Below, in pieces: positions 7,326-13,937 of a DNA stretch of 24,246 nucleotides; position 1 is the stretch's first letter, and every line of letters starts with the position of its first letter. The stretch is from CAYYYA01 sp964517065 (GTDB lineage Bacteria > Patescibacteriota > Patescibacteriia > UBA1558 > 2-01-FULL-52-15). Location of the stretch: positions 1-24,246 of the forward strand of contig CAZFBK010000012.1 of the NCBI GenBank assembly GCA_964517065.1, given 5' to 3'. A model generated the notes under the pieces. It was given only the letters and a program-made list of their open reading frames with translations. It was not told the DNA's origin and did no database searches. Position numbers and translations under genes: made by a program.

Positions 7326-8372
7326 TCAGCTGATGAGTTTCAGCAGACCATCAAGTTTGTTGAAAAGCACTGTATTATCGAAGCGAATTTTATTGATCTC
7401 ATGACTATAGAGCGGTAGCCGGCGTAGCCAAGACTCTATCTGCGGCTTTGTCGGCTCGAAGGACATCTGTCCCAGTCCTAAGGCCTCGATCTGTCGTGCG
7501 TTGAGAATTTGCTCAAACTGAAGCTTGATAGGTACAGAAAAAATTGGTTTTCCCAGAGCTAAACTTTCTGAAATCAGGGTAAAGCCTCCGTTGGTTATCA
7601 CCGCTTTGGCACTAGCCAAGTCTGCCACCATTTGGGTCGGGCTAAATTCACGATAGAGCAAATTCTTAGCCTTGATACTATGGTCACCGCTATAAATAAT
7701 ATACCGCTGATCAGTCAGGGCTAATATGTTCATCAAGTCTTGATAGGTATCAGAGGTTTGGTACACCAAAATATGCCCGGCGTTTGTGGGAGTAGCCTGA
7801 CGAATCTGTGGCCGTATCAATGGAGGACAAAGCCAGGTTTTCCCGATTTTACTTTTCTTGATCGGAGGATAAAAAAAGGTGGTGACTAATGAGTAGTCAC
7901 GATTCGGAACGACAGAGTCCGTATAGATGCGGGCCAAAACATAGTCAGGATAGTCTTTGCGTAGAACTGATAGCTTGGTATCGCTGATGATATGCTGATT
8001 GTCCAAACTGATAAGCGGAAGGTCGTACATGGTCGCTATCAAACCACCGGAAGGTTCAAAGTCACTGATGACGACCTGAGGTTGAAAGCTTTTGGCTAAG
8101 CGACGAACAGACTGTAGATCTTTGGAAAGGTATTTAAATTTGGCAAAGTTTTTGGCAATCGTCGTTGATTTTTTCACCCTATTCCCACGATAGATCAGAC
8201 TCCAACCGTGTACCTGAAGTACTGAACCGTAATGCTGAGAAAGATAGGCATAGGCTTTACCACTGGTAATAATAGCAACTGTGTGGCCTGACTGGAGCAA
8301 ATGATCAATAACCACCGAGCTGCGAAAGGCATGTCCATTGCCGTCCCCGCAGATCGTATAGAGGATTTTCAT
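7326..8372 (-). CDS. Glycosyltransferase, MJ1255/GT28-like (MurG fold)
   Basis: 348 residues. The N-terminal segment MKILYTICGDGNGHAFRS carries the GxGHxxRS glycine loop of GT-B enzymes in the MJ1255/TIGR00661 group. The C-terminal half carries the donor-sugar-binding pattern ITNGGFTLISESLALGKPIF, followed by a Q-E-Q-N-like stretch (LQFEQILNARQIEALGLG) as in MurG and related enzymes. No membrane helix is evident, so it is probably a peripheral cytoplasmic enzyme using a nucleotide sugar on a lipid or glycan acceptor. It is divergent from galU, whose product UDP-glucose is one possible donor (inference). The acceptor cannot be predicted. The -10 box is only 6 nt from the ATG, suggesting a leaderless mRNA. 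Confidence 0.88.
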   Translation of the reverse strand: MKILYTICGDGNGHAFRSSVVIDHLLQSGHTVAIITSGKAYAYLSQHYGSVLQVHGWSLIYRGNRVKKSTTIAKNFAKFKYLSKDLQSVRRLAKSFQPQVVISDFEPSGGLIATMYDLPLISLDNQHIISDTKLSVLRKDYPDYVLARIYTDSVVPNRDYSLVTTFFYPPIKKSKIGKTWLCPPLIRPQIRQATPTNAGHILVYQTSDTYQDLMNILALTDQRYIIYSGDHSIKAKNLLYREFSPTQMVADLASAKAVITNGGFTLISESLALGKPIFSVPIKLQFEQILNARQIEALGLGQMSFEPTKPQIESWLRRLPLYSHEINKIRFDNTVLFNKLDGLLKLIS

Positions 8373-8378
8373 AGGGGT

Positions 8379-8387
8379 ATTATAGCA
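8379..8387 (-). promoter_or_regulatory. Extended -10 promoter of the glycosyltransferase gene (leaderless spacing)
   Basis: On the minus strand, TGC followed by TATAAT (8384-8379), a perfect -10 with the TGn extension. The ATG (8372) follows after 6 nt, so transcription should start at or within a base or two of the start codon. No convincing -35 is seen; a 7-bp hairpin (8392-8398 with 8402-8408) occupies the spacer region instead. Confidence 0.7.
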
Positions 8388-8412
8388 CGCACCAGCCCAG
8401 AGGGCTGGAAAT

Positions 8413-8556
8413 CCTAAGTTCTAAGCTCGAAATTCTAAACAAATTCAAATAATCAATCCCAAAAGTTCAAAACAGCATATCAAGTCTGCAGTTTTGAACT
8501 TTAATCTTTGAACTTGGATATTGTCTAGAACTTAGAATTTAGAACTTCGAACTTCC
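8413..8556. repeat. Complex palindromic intergenic repeat (dispersed element, copy 2)
   Basis: The core is a perfect 12-bp inverted repeat AAAGTTCAAAAC (8462-8473) with GTTTTGAACTTT (8491-8502), containing a nested GCA/TGC stem (8475-8477 with 8487-8489). Outside it, the motifs AAGTTC, TTCTAA and their complements recur on both flanks (8415-8437 against 8526-8555), making an imperfect giant hairpin. GATATTGTCTAGAA (8517-8530) is shared exactly with the repeat at 1127-1140. It fills the gap between two divergent promoters. Confidence 0.78.
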
Positions 8557-8573
8557 TTATAAAAGGTAAAAGA

Positions 8574-8582
8574 TGGTATAAT
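8574..8582 (+). promoter_or_regulatory. Extended -10 promoter of galU
   Basis: TGG followed by TATAAT (8577-8582) lies 14 nt before the galU ATG at 8597, so the expected leader is only about 7 nt. No good -35 is visible. No Shine-Dalgarno sequence fits in so short a leader. Confidence 0.7.
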
Positions 8583-8596
8583 ATCGTCAGATATTT

Positions 8597-9463
8597 ATGC
8601 AACACGTCACCAAAGCCGTCATCCCTGTCGCTGGATTTGGCACTCGCTTCCTACCAGCCACCAAAGCTCAACCCAAAGAGATGTTGCCTTTGGTTGATAA
8701 GCCGATTATTCAATATATTGTCGAGGAAGCGGTCGCCTCAGGTATCGAAGAAATTATCTTTGTCACCAACCAGAATAAACGCGCTATCGAAGATCATTTT
8801 GACCGCAACTTCGAGCTGGAATATCGTCTGCGTCAGAGCGGCAAAAAAGAATTATTACATCAGGTATCTCAAATTTTTAAAATGGCACAGTTTGTCTACG
8901 TTCGTCAGCCTACTCCCCGGGGCTTAGGCGATGCGATCATGCAGGCGGAGAAGCTTACCGGCGACCAACCGTTTGCCGTTTTTCTGGCAGATGACGTTGT
9001 CGATGCCAAAATACCAGCAATGAAACAGCTGATTCAAACTTACGAGAAATATCACAGTACTGTTGTTGGAGTTACGACTATCAGTAAATCAAATGTCAGT
9101 CGCTACGGTATCATTGATGGTCAAAAAATAGATGCGAGCACCTATCGTATTCGCAAGATTATTGAGAAACCGACCATCGCCAAAGCGCCCTCTACTTTGG
9201 CAGCTACCCGTGGTTATATTTTAACCCCAAACATCTACTCCTATATACGAGCTCTTAAACCCGATCCTTCTGGCGAAATCTACCTGACGGGCGCACTCCA
9301 GAATCTAAGCAAAGACTATCCTGTCTATGCCTGCAAATACCAAGGACAATACTATGATTGTGGTAATAAACTGGAATACCTGAAAGCTACTGTAGCCTTC
9401 GGTCTGAAACACTCTGAAACAGGCAAAGAGTTCAAAAAATTTTTACACCAAACAATTCACTAA
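8597..9463 (+). CDS. galU: UTP--glucose-1-phosphate uridylyltransferase
   Basis: 288 residues, the normal GalU length. The N-terminal nucleotide-binding signature reads VIPVAGFGTRFLPATKAQPK and EMLPLVDKPIIQYIVEEA (about 8-45). Next come the NQNKRAIEDHFDRNFELE segment typical of GalU, the LADDVVD metal/nucleotide loop, KIIEKP, and the closing YDCGNKLEYLKATVAFGLKH. It makes UDP-glucose from UTP and glucose-1-phosphate in the cytoplasm, a donor for cell-envelope glycans. It is the first gene of the plus-strand transcript, with the solute-binding protein gene starting 3 nt after its stop. Identification is secure; exact sugar specificity within the GalU/RmlA superfamily rests on motif similarity. 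Confidence 0.95.
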   Translation: MQHVTKAVIPVAGFGTRFLPATKAQPKEMLPLVDKPIIQYIVEEAVASGIEEIIFVTNQNKRAIEDHFDRNFELEYRLRQSGKKELLHQVSQIFKMAQFVYVRQPTPRGLGDAIMQAEKLTGDQPFAVFLADDVVDAKIPAMKQLIQTYEKYHSTVVGVTTISKSNVSRYGIIDGQKIDASTYRIRKIIEKPTIAKAPSTLAATRGYILTPNIYSYIRALKPDPSGEIYLTGALQNLSKDYPVYACKYQGQYYDCGNKLEYLKATVAFGLKHSETGKEFKKFLHQTIH

Positions 9464-9466
9464 CGT

Positions 9467-10825
9467 ATGTTCAAAAACAAATATATCGCCCTCTTTGTCA
9501 TCGCATTGGTAGTCATTGGTATCGGTTGGGCAACTGCCTATACCTTTATCAGTCAAAATAAAGTCGCCAACTTTCCTCCCGTGACCTTGGAGTATTGGGG
9601 TGTCTGGGATCAGCCGGAAGATATCGCACTTTTAACCAATGCTTATACAGCGCAACATCCGCTAGTCACTATCAACTATCACACCTTCAAAGCTGATGAA
9701 TATCGCGACCAATTATTGAAAGCCTGGGCGCAGGATCGCGGTCCGGATCTCTTCATGGTGCCAAATACTTGGGTCCGTGAATACCAACAGTACACGACAC
9801 CAATGCCAAGCTCCATGTCTGTGCCTGCACAGTTCCAGACCGGCACTATCAAGAAAGAGACTGTTAGCAAACTCGTACAATATCCTGGCTACAGTACCAA
9901 AAATATCAAAGATCTGTTCCTCGATGTTGTCTATCAGGATGTAGTGAATGAGGGCGCAATTCTTGGATTACCCTATAGCGTCGACACTATGGCTCTTTAT
10001 TATAATCGCTCCTTACTACAGGCAAATAATATCGCCGAACCTGCCCGCACGTGGGACGAAATTGTCTCACAAGCTGCTACCATTTCCAAATTAAACAGTG
10101 ACAATACCTTCCTGCAGTCAACGATCGCCCTTGGTACGACCACGAATATTCCCAATGCCTTCGATATTATCTCGCTGCTGATGAGCCAAGTAGGAGTGAA
10201 GCTGACCGACGGTAAATATCCAACCTTTGCCGATGATGACAAGGCACTGTCTGCCATTAGCTTCTACCTCAACTTTGCGCGACCAACTACCGTGGCGTAT
10301 TCCTGGAACAAAGATCAGTCCAATGCCCTTGATGCTTTCACTGCAGGACGGCTAGCGTATTTCCTCGGCTACAATTATCACACTGATCAAATCAGACAGA
10401 CAAATCCCAAGTTAGATTGGGACGTCATTCCCGTACCGCAGACTAATACTAGCGTAGCAGCACAAACCTACGCTAACTATTGGGTTACAATGGTTTCCAA
10501 AAAATCAAAGAATGCCAGTGTAGCTTGGCAAGCAGTATCTGAAATGAGCTCAGCTGATCATGTCAAACCATACCTAGATAAAACCAAAAAAACTACTGCT
10601 CTACGTTCGTTAGTCAAAACCCAACAACAGGACCTGATCATTGGACCATTTGCTCAGAATGTACTACAAGCGCAAAGCTGGTATCATGGCTATAACTATC
10701 CTTTGGCAGAAAAATATTTCCTCGAAACTATTGATGCTATGGCTGCCAGCCAGACACCAACGATGGATTCGCTGAAGGCTTTGACCACTCAGATACGACA
10801 AACCTACGAACAACCCAAAAAATAA
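9467..10825 (+). CDS. Extracellular solute-binding protein, family 1 (sugar ABC type), membrane-anchored
   Basis: 452 residues. An uncleaved-looking N-terminal helix (about 7-28) has no lipobox cysteine. A family-1 binding-protein fold follows: TLEYWGVWDQPEDIALLTNA near the start, GPDLFMVPNTW, the LPYSVDTMALYYNRSLL ligand-lobe signature (about 170) and the RTWDEIV segment. Such proteins usually deliver oligosaccharides to ABC importers, but no permease or sugar ATPase gene lies in the window. Instead it is sandwiched between galU (3-nt spacer) and a pilin-like gene (2-nt spacer), an arrangement suggesting translational coupling. It may serve an importer encoded elsewhere, or may have been repurposed as a surface sugar-binding protein; the sequence does not decide. 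Confidence 0.87.
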   Translation: MFKNKYIALFVIALVVIGIGWATAYTFISQNKVANFPPVTLEYWGVWDQPEDIALLTNAYTAQHPLVTINYHTFKADEYRDQLLKAWAQDRGPDLFMVPNTWVREYQQYTTPMPSSMSVPAQFQTGTIKKETVSKLVQYPGYSTKNIKDLFLDVVYQDVVNEGAILGLPYSVDTMALYYNRSLLQANNIAEPARTWDEIVSQAATISKLNSDNTFLQSTIALGTTTNIPNAFDIISLLMSQVGVKLTDGKYPTFADDDKALSAISFYLNFARPTTVAYSWNKDQSNALDAFTAGRLAYFLGYNYHTDQIRQTNPKLDWDVIPVPQTNTSVAAQTYANYWVTMVSKKSKNASVAWQAVSEMSSADHVKPYLDKTKKTTALRSLVKTQQQDLIIGPFAQNVLQAQSWYHGYNYPLAEKYFLETIDAMAASQTPTMDSLKALTTQIRQTYEQPKK

Positions 10826-10827
10826 CT

Positions 10828-11505
10828 ATGAATTTCCTTTCTGCCCTTGTACCCACTGCCCATGCTGCCAATCAAGGCTTCGATCTAATCAGTAAGGTCA
10901 GCTGCGCCCAAAGTGGTAACTGTAAGATCAATGATATTATCAATGGCTTCGGAGTTTTGTTGAATTGGGGTGTATCTATCAGTGGCGCTGTCGCACTTCT
11001 GATGTTCATCATCGGAGGGTTCTATATGTTGGCCAGCGCTGGTCGTGCCGAGTGGGTCAAGACGGGTAAATCTATCCTCGTAGGTACTGCCACTGCACTT
11101 TTTTTCATCTTTAGTAGCTGGCTGATCGTCAACTTCATTCTCAGCTCGCTACAAACTACCGCGCCTTTCAAGCTGGAAACTGGTTTGCAAAACAATCAAG
11201 CACTCTCGGCTCAAGAGCAGGCGAATGAGTTCTGTCGCAATCGTGCAGACAGCGAAGGTCGCGCCTGTGGTGGCGCCAACATGCTGTGTCATAATTTCCA
11301 GTGTATCACCAGCTGCTTCTATCAGTATGCCAAAGATAACCCAGAATATGAATGTCGCCCGATCAGTGGTTGTAACTTTGACGCCGGTGTTGCCTGCCCA
11401 CAAGCGAGAAACTGTCATGACAACAACCGTCTCTGTCCGGGTAAAGATTATTACAACCCACAAGCGACCGAGGACTATGTCTGCTGCTATCCAAAAGTCA
11501 GGTAA
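10828..11505 (+). CDS. VirB2/T4SS-pilin-like membrane protein with Cys-rich C-terminal domain
   Basis: 225 residues. A short N-terminal leader ends near AHA (residue 13), followed by a pair of cysteines (C26, C32). Two membrane helices (about 42-66 and 84-108) follow, with the GGFYMLASAGRAEWVKTG connector that marks the pilin-like family. Unlike its four paralogues it carries an extra C-terminal domain (about 130-225) with 12 cysteines at 136, 147, 154, 159, 163, 176, 182, 190, 196, 203, 219 and 220. That domain is likely disulfide-bonded and outside the cell. It starts 2 nt after the binding-protein stop and opens a run of five related genes. The function is not known; a cap or adhesive subunit is conceivable. 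Confidence 0.82.
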   Translation: MNFLSALVPTAHAANQGFDLISKVSCAQSGNCKINDIINGFGVLLNWGVSISGAVALLMFIIGGFYMLASAGRAEWVKTGKSILVGTATALFFIFSSWLIVNFILSSLQTTAPFKLETGLQNNQALSAQEQANEFCRNRADSEGRACGGANMLCHNFQCITSCFYQYAKDNPEYECRPISGCNFDAGVACPQARNCHDNNRLCPGKDYYNPQATEDYVCCYPKVR

Positions 11506-11522
11506 TTATTAATTTACATTCT

Positions 11523-11861
11523 ATGAAAAAACTTTTCTTCACACTTCTACCAGCAGTACTACTGACAGCTCAACGCGTGCAAGCCGTGGCAATACCGAAT
11601 CCGCTGGGTACAGGTGTCAACGCCGAGACAGTACCAGGTCTGATCAATCGCGTCATCATTGCTATTCTGGGAATTGTCGGAGCTTTAGCCTTACTGATGT
11701 TTGTCTGGGGCGGACTACTCTGGATGACCAGCGCCGGAAATGCTGATCAGGTAAAAAAGGGTAGGGATACCTTGGTCTGGGCTTCTATTGGATTACTGAT
11801 AATCTTCGCCAGCTACACATTGGTCACTACGCTCTTCAAATCTTTGACCGGCGCAAATTGA
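11523..11861 (+). CDS. VirB2/T4SS-pilin-like small membrane protein
   Basis: 112 residues. A cleavable-looking signal sequence (residues 1-21, site after RVQA) is followed by helix 1 (about 41-63), the family connector GGLLWMTSAGN (63-73) with a short amphipathic stretch, and helix 2 (about 85-107). This two-helix plan with a WMxSxGN loop is the VirB2/TrbC-like pilin domain (T4SS_pilin group) that is common in Patescibacteria. No Shine-Dalgarno sequence is seen before the ATG. It lies 17 nt after the Cys-rich paralogue; its stop codon overlaps the -35 of the promoter for the next paralogue. Confidence 0.85.
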   Translation: MKKLFFTLLPAVLLTAQRVQAVAIPNPLGTGVNAETVPGLINRVIIAILGIVGALALLMFVWGGLLWMTSAGNADQVKKGRDTLVWASIGLLIIFASYTLVTTLFKSLTGAN

Positions 11862-11886
11862 GCGTAGTGATTTTTTTTGCTATACT
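11858..11886 (+). promoter_or_regulatory. Internal promoter before the third pilin-like gene
   Basis: TTGAGC (11858-11863), a 17-bp spacer, then TGC plus TATACT (11881-11886): an extended -10 with ideal spacing. The -35 box overlaps the stop codon of the upstream gene. The predicted leader of about 38 nt contains a near-perfect Shine-Dalgarno sequence, unlike the other promoters in the window. Confidence 0.8.
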
Positions 11887-11918
11887 ATACACAGTTTGAA
11901 AATAATTTCTCATTGAAG

Positions 11919-11926
11919 GGAGGTGA
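11919..11926 (+). promoter_or_regulatory. Near-perfect Shine-Dalgarno sequence that fixes the start at 11931
   Basis: GGAGGTGA lies 4 nt before the ATG at 11931. It selects this ATG over the TTG at 11877 that would extend the frame by 18 residues through the promoter. Most genes in the window have no such site. Confidence 0.88.
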
Positions 11927-11930
11927 ATTG

Positions 11931-12290
11931 ATGAAAAAAATTCTACAAGCAGTTTCCACATTACCAGCGTTACTAATCGGTTGGACCGTTGCCTCTCGTG
12001 CACAGGCACAAGCTTCTGTCGACTTCCCTACGACCTTCGCTGGTCTCAGCTCACAAGATATCAAAGTTACTATCGGTAACATTGTACAGATCGTTTTGGG
12101 CTTTCTCGGTATCCTGACTGTTTTGATCATCCTCCTCGGTGGTTTCAAATGGATGACCAGCGGCGGTAACGAAGAAAAAATTGACGAAGCCAAGAAATTA
12201 ATCAGCGCCGGTGTTGTCGGTCTGGTGATCGTCCTGGCAGCTTACGCTATTGCCGGATTTATCGTAAATAATTTGGCCAACGCAGTGTAG
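11931..12290 (+). CDS. VirB2/T4SS-pilin-like small membrane protein (own promoter and strong RBS)
   Basis: 119 residues from the ATG set by the Shine-Dalgarno sequence. Signal sequence 1-26 with a good signal-peptidase I site after SRAQA; helix 1 about 47-71; connector GGFKWMTSGGN (70-80) then the charged EEKIDEAKK; helix 2 about 93-114. It is the cleanest VirB2-like member of the cluster and lacks any tail. Its dedicated promoter and strong ribosome site suggest it is made in excess over its neighbours, as expected of a major structural subunit if the family forms a polymer (inference). Confidence 0.87.
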   Translation: MKKILQAVSTLPALLIGWTVASRAQAQASVDFPTTFAGLSSQDIKVTIGNIVQIVLGFLGILTVLIILLGGFKWMTSGGNEEKIDEAKKLISAGVVGLVIVLAAYAIAGFIVNNLANAV

Positions 12291-12316
12291 AAGGGCTCCA
12301 GGCCTAATACGTGATT

Positions 12317-12326
12317 CGTAATTACG
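12317..12326. repeat. Perfect 10-bp palindrome in the pilin intergenic spacer
   Basis: CGTAATTACG is its own reverse complement, and the preceding bases (ACGTGATTCGTAATT) repeat the same theme. It lies 26 nt after the third pilin stop. It could be a protein-binding site or a remnant of an intergenic repeat; nothing decides between these. Confidence 0.4.
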
Positions 12327-12362
12327 CTTGCTGTCCTGAGTTTCCTCTAGTTTAGACTTCAT

Positions 12363-12394
12363 CCCTGTACCATCATCGCTACTCAAGTACAGGG
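12363..12394. promoter_or_regulatory. Hairpin upstream of the fourth pilin-like gene
   Basis: CCCTGTAC (12363-12370) pairs perfectly with GTACAGGG (12387-12394) across a 16-nt loop. It has no T tract, so it is unlikely to be a simple terminator. Its end is 23 nt before the ATG at 12418. It may shape mRNA stability or differential expression within the pilin cluster. Confidence 0.5.
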
Positions 12395-12417
12395 CCAAAG
12401 CTTAACCTATAGATCAG

Positions 12418-12840
12418 ATGAAAAAACTACTTTTGTTTGCCTTACCGATCATGATCGCACTTCCTATAGTGGCATTAGCTCAGCAGGGCTTTGGTCTGTC
12501 TGACGCTGCTGCCGGTACACCACTGACAGCTGTACCCATTGAAATTCTAGCAGCCAATATTATCCGTGTCATCCTCGGATTCGTCGGTATCATCTTCCTC
12601 GTTCTCGTTATCTATGCCGGCTTCCTCTGGATGGTGGGTGGGCGCGATGGTAATGAAGAAGCGATCAGCAAAGCCAAATCATTATTAACCAACGCCACGA
12701 TTGGATTATTAGTGATAACCGCGGCTTACAGCATCACCTACTACATCGCCGACTATATCATCAAAGCCAATGCTCCGGCCCCAAATCTGCAGGACAATGT
12801 CAGCGTCCCACCAAGAGAAGAAGTCGGACCACAGCAGTAA
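12418..12840 (+). CDS. VirB2/T4SS-pilin-like small membrane protein with acidic/proline tail
   Basis: 140 residues. Signal sequence 1-21 with a site after VALA; helix 1 about 45-67; connector AGFLWMVGGRDGN (67-79), which has a two-residue insertion relative to the paralogues; helix 2 about 92-113. A 27-residue hydrophilic tail rich in Pro, Asn and Glu follows. It is separated from the previous paralogue by 127 nt containing a palindrome and a hairpin, the largest spacer in the cluster, and may be transcribed separately. No Shine-Dalgarno sequence. The same fold as its neighbours is predicted, in the cytoplasmic membrane. Confidence 0.85.
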   Translation: MKKLLLFALPIMIALPIVALAQQGFGLSDAAAGTPLTAVPIEILAANIIRVILGFVGIIFLVLVIYAGFLWMVGGRDGNEEAISKAKSLLTNATIGLLVITAAYSITYYIADYIIKANAPAPNLQDNVSVPPREEVGPQQ

Positions 12841-12865
12841 ATATTTAGAATCTATTGTTAACGAT

Positions 12866-13276
12866 ATGCGAATAAAAAAAGTTTCACTCTCATTAGCGCT
12901 ATTATCACTCATACCAAGCACATCATTCGCGGCTGGTATTGATATCCTCGGAGACATTGATAAAACCGGCAAAGCACTCTACGGTAGTGACGCGGCACCG
13001 ATAGATCCTAAAGTGATTATCGCGAATATCGTCCGTATCATCTTGGGCTTCCTCGGGTTTATCTTTATTCTCCTACTACTCTACTCTGGCTTCCGCTGGA
13101 TGACATCAGAAGGTAATGAGAAAACTATTGAAGGAGCTAAGGCAACTATTCGCTCAGCCACGATCGGTCTGGTGCTCGTACTCACTGGCTTTGCTATCGC
13201 CTCATTCATTAGCTCCAATCTGCAGAGAGCAGTAAACAAACCGTCGCCCACTCCAATTGAACAACCTATACGATAA
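12866..13276 (+). CDS. VirB2/T4SS-pilin-like small membrane protein
   Basis: 136 residues from ATG at 12866. The frame is open back to 12770 inside the preceding gene, but the signal peptide begins at MRIKKVSLSL, so this start is preferred. Signal sequence about 1-22 (site after SFA); helix 1 about 50-74; connector SGFRWMTSEGN (74-84) and the charged EKTIEGAK; helix 2 about 97-117; then a short Pro-rich tail. It is closest to the third and fourth members in its NIVRIILGFLGFI segment. It is the last gene before the terminator. Confidence 0.86.
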   Translation: MRIKKVSLSLALLSLIPSTSFAAGIDILGDIDKTGKALYGSDAAPIDPKVIIANIVRIILGFLGFIFILLLLYSGFRWMTSEGNEKTIEGAKATIRSATIGLVLVLTGFAIASFISSNLQRAVNKPSPTPIEQPIR

Positions 13277-13289
13277 AGTAAAAAAAATA

Positions 13290-13321
13290 GACCGGCTCTG
13301 TAGTAGCAGCCGGTCCTTTTT
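13290..13321 (+). terminator. Intrinsic terminator of the galU-pilin transcript
   Basis: GACCGGCT (13290-13297) pairs perfectly with AGCCGGTC (13308-13315) across a 10-nt loop, followed by CTTTTTG. An A tract lies before it. It is 13 nt beyond the last pilin stop. Confidence 0.88.
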
Positions 13322-13341
13322 GATTTGTTTGTTTTGAGACG

Positions 13342-13845
13342 CTACGGAGAGTTGACGCCAACGATTACACTGAAGTCCAACCCGTTGGCACTCCCTTTCT
13401 CGTCATCGATTCCGAAGCGCCACTGATCATGGCGCAACTCTCCTGACTCCGGATCCGTATGGTAGTAGTCCGCTACCATGTGGGTAGTCGGGATGGTCGG
13501 ATATCCGTAGAGAATTTTCTTCTCACCCGGCTTCAGTCGGAACGGGATGACAGGCTTGAGTTTCCTGTCAATCGTTGAATCCATGACCGTCGTGACCTGC
13601 TCGTAGATCAAAGCGCGCCACGACTCGAAACACTTGTTCTGATCCGCATCCAAATAGAAACGGCCATTGCGAATGGCCACATCCACCGGATACGAATACG
13701 GATTACGAATGTAGCCCACCTGTTGGACTACATTAGCACCTTGTTCCAGATCACTCTGGGTGATCCAGACCACAGCCCGAAGGGCGCAGCCCGACAGACC
13801 CACCAGCCATCCGGCCAGTACGAACAACATCATGAAGCGCTTCAT
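13342..13845 (-). CDS. Putative lipoprotein of unknown function
   Basis: 167 residues. The N-terminus is a textbook lipoprotein signal: two positive charges, a hydrophobic core, and lipobox LSGC with the modified cysteine at residue 20. The mature part is soluble and mixed alpha/beta, with no family I recognise; NPYSYPVDVAIRNGRFYLDAD and FRLKPGEKKILYGYP suggest a beta-sandwich-like fold. The ATG is fixed by GGAGGT 5 nt upstream (13856-13851), a strength of Shine-Dalgarno site rare in this window. The gene appears richer in G+C than its neighbours and stands alone between two plus-strand units. That combination could mean recent transfer, but it is not proof. Confidence 0.82.
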   Translation of the reverse strand: MKRFMMLFVLAGWLVGLSGCALRAVVWITQSDLEQGANVVQQVGYIRNPYSYPVDVAIRNGRFYLDADQNKCFESWRALIYEQVTTVMDSTIDRKLKPVIPFRLKPGEKKILYGYPTIPTTHMVADYYHTDPESGELRHDQWRFGIDDEKGSANGLDFSVIVGVNSP

Positions 13846-13880
13846 TGCAGACCTCCATCGTTGAGAAATCCATATAGTTA

Positions 13881-13916
13881 GCCACTTTTACGTGGCAATT
13901 GACTCCGAGATGGAGT
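13881..13916 (-). promoter_or_regulatory. Two small hairpins in the lipoprotein leader
   Basis: Within the predicted 5' leader, ACTCC/GGAGT (13902-13906 with 13912-13916, 5-nt loop) and GCCAC/GTGGC (13881-13885 with 13892-13896, 6-nt loop) form adjacent 5-bp stems. They lie between the promoter and the strong Shine-Dalgarno site and could modulate its access. No known riboswitch class recognised. Confidence 0.4.
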
Positions 13917-13937
13917 ATTTCAAAAGAGCATATCTAT

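Noticed and set aside
8392..8408. CCAGCCC-AGA-GGGCTGG hairpin as a terminator
   Set aside because: No T tract on either strand and it lies just upstream of the glycosyltransferase -10 box, so it is not placed to end a transcript.
11149..11463. Minus-strand frame of 104 codons opposite the Cys-rich pilin gene
   Set aside because: Antisense shadow; low-complexity Val/Thr-rich product arising from the Cys codon pattern.
11877..11930. TTG start extending the third pilin-like protein by 18 residues
   Set aside because: The extension would translate the promoter, and the ATG at 11931 has a near-perfect Shine-Dalgarno site and starts a good signal peptide.
12770..12865. Longer N-terminus for the fifth pilin-like protein
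   Set aside because: The segment overlaps the previous gene in another frame and is not signal-like; the signal peptide begins at 12866.
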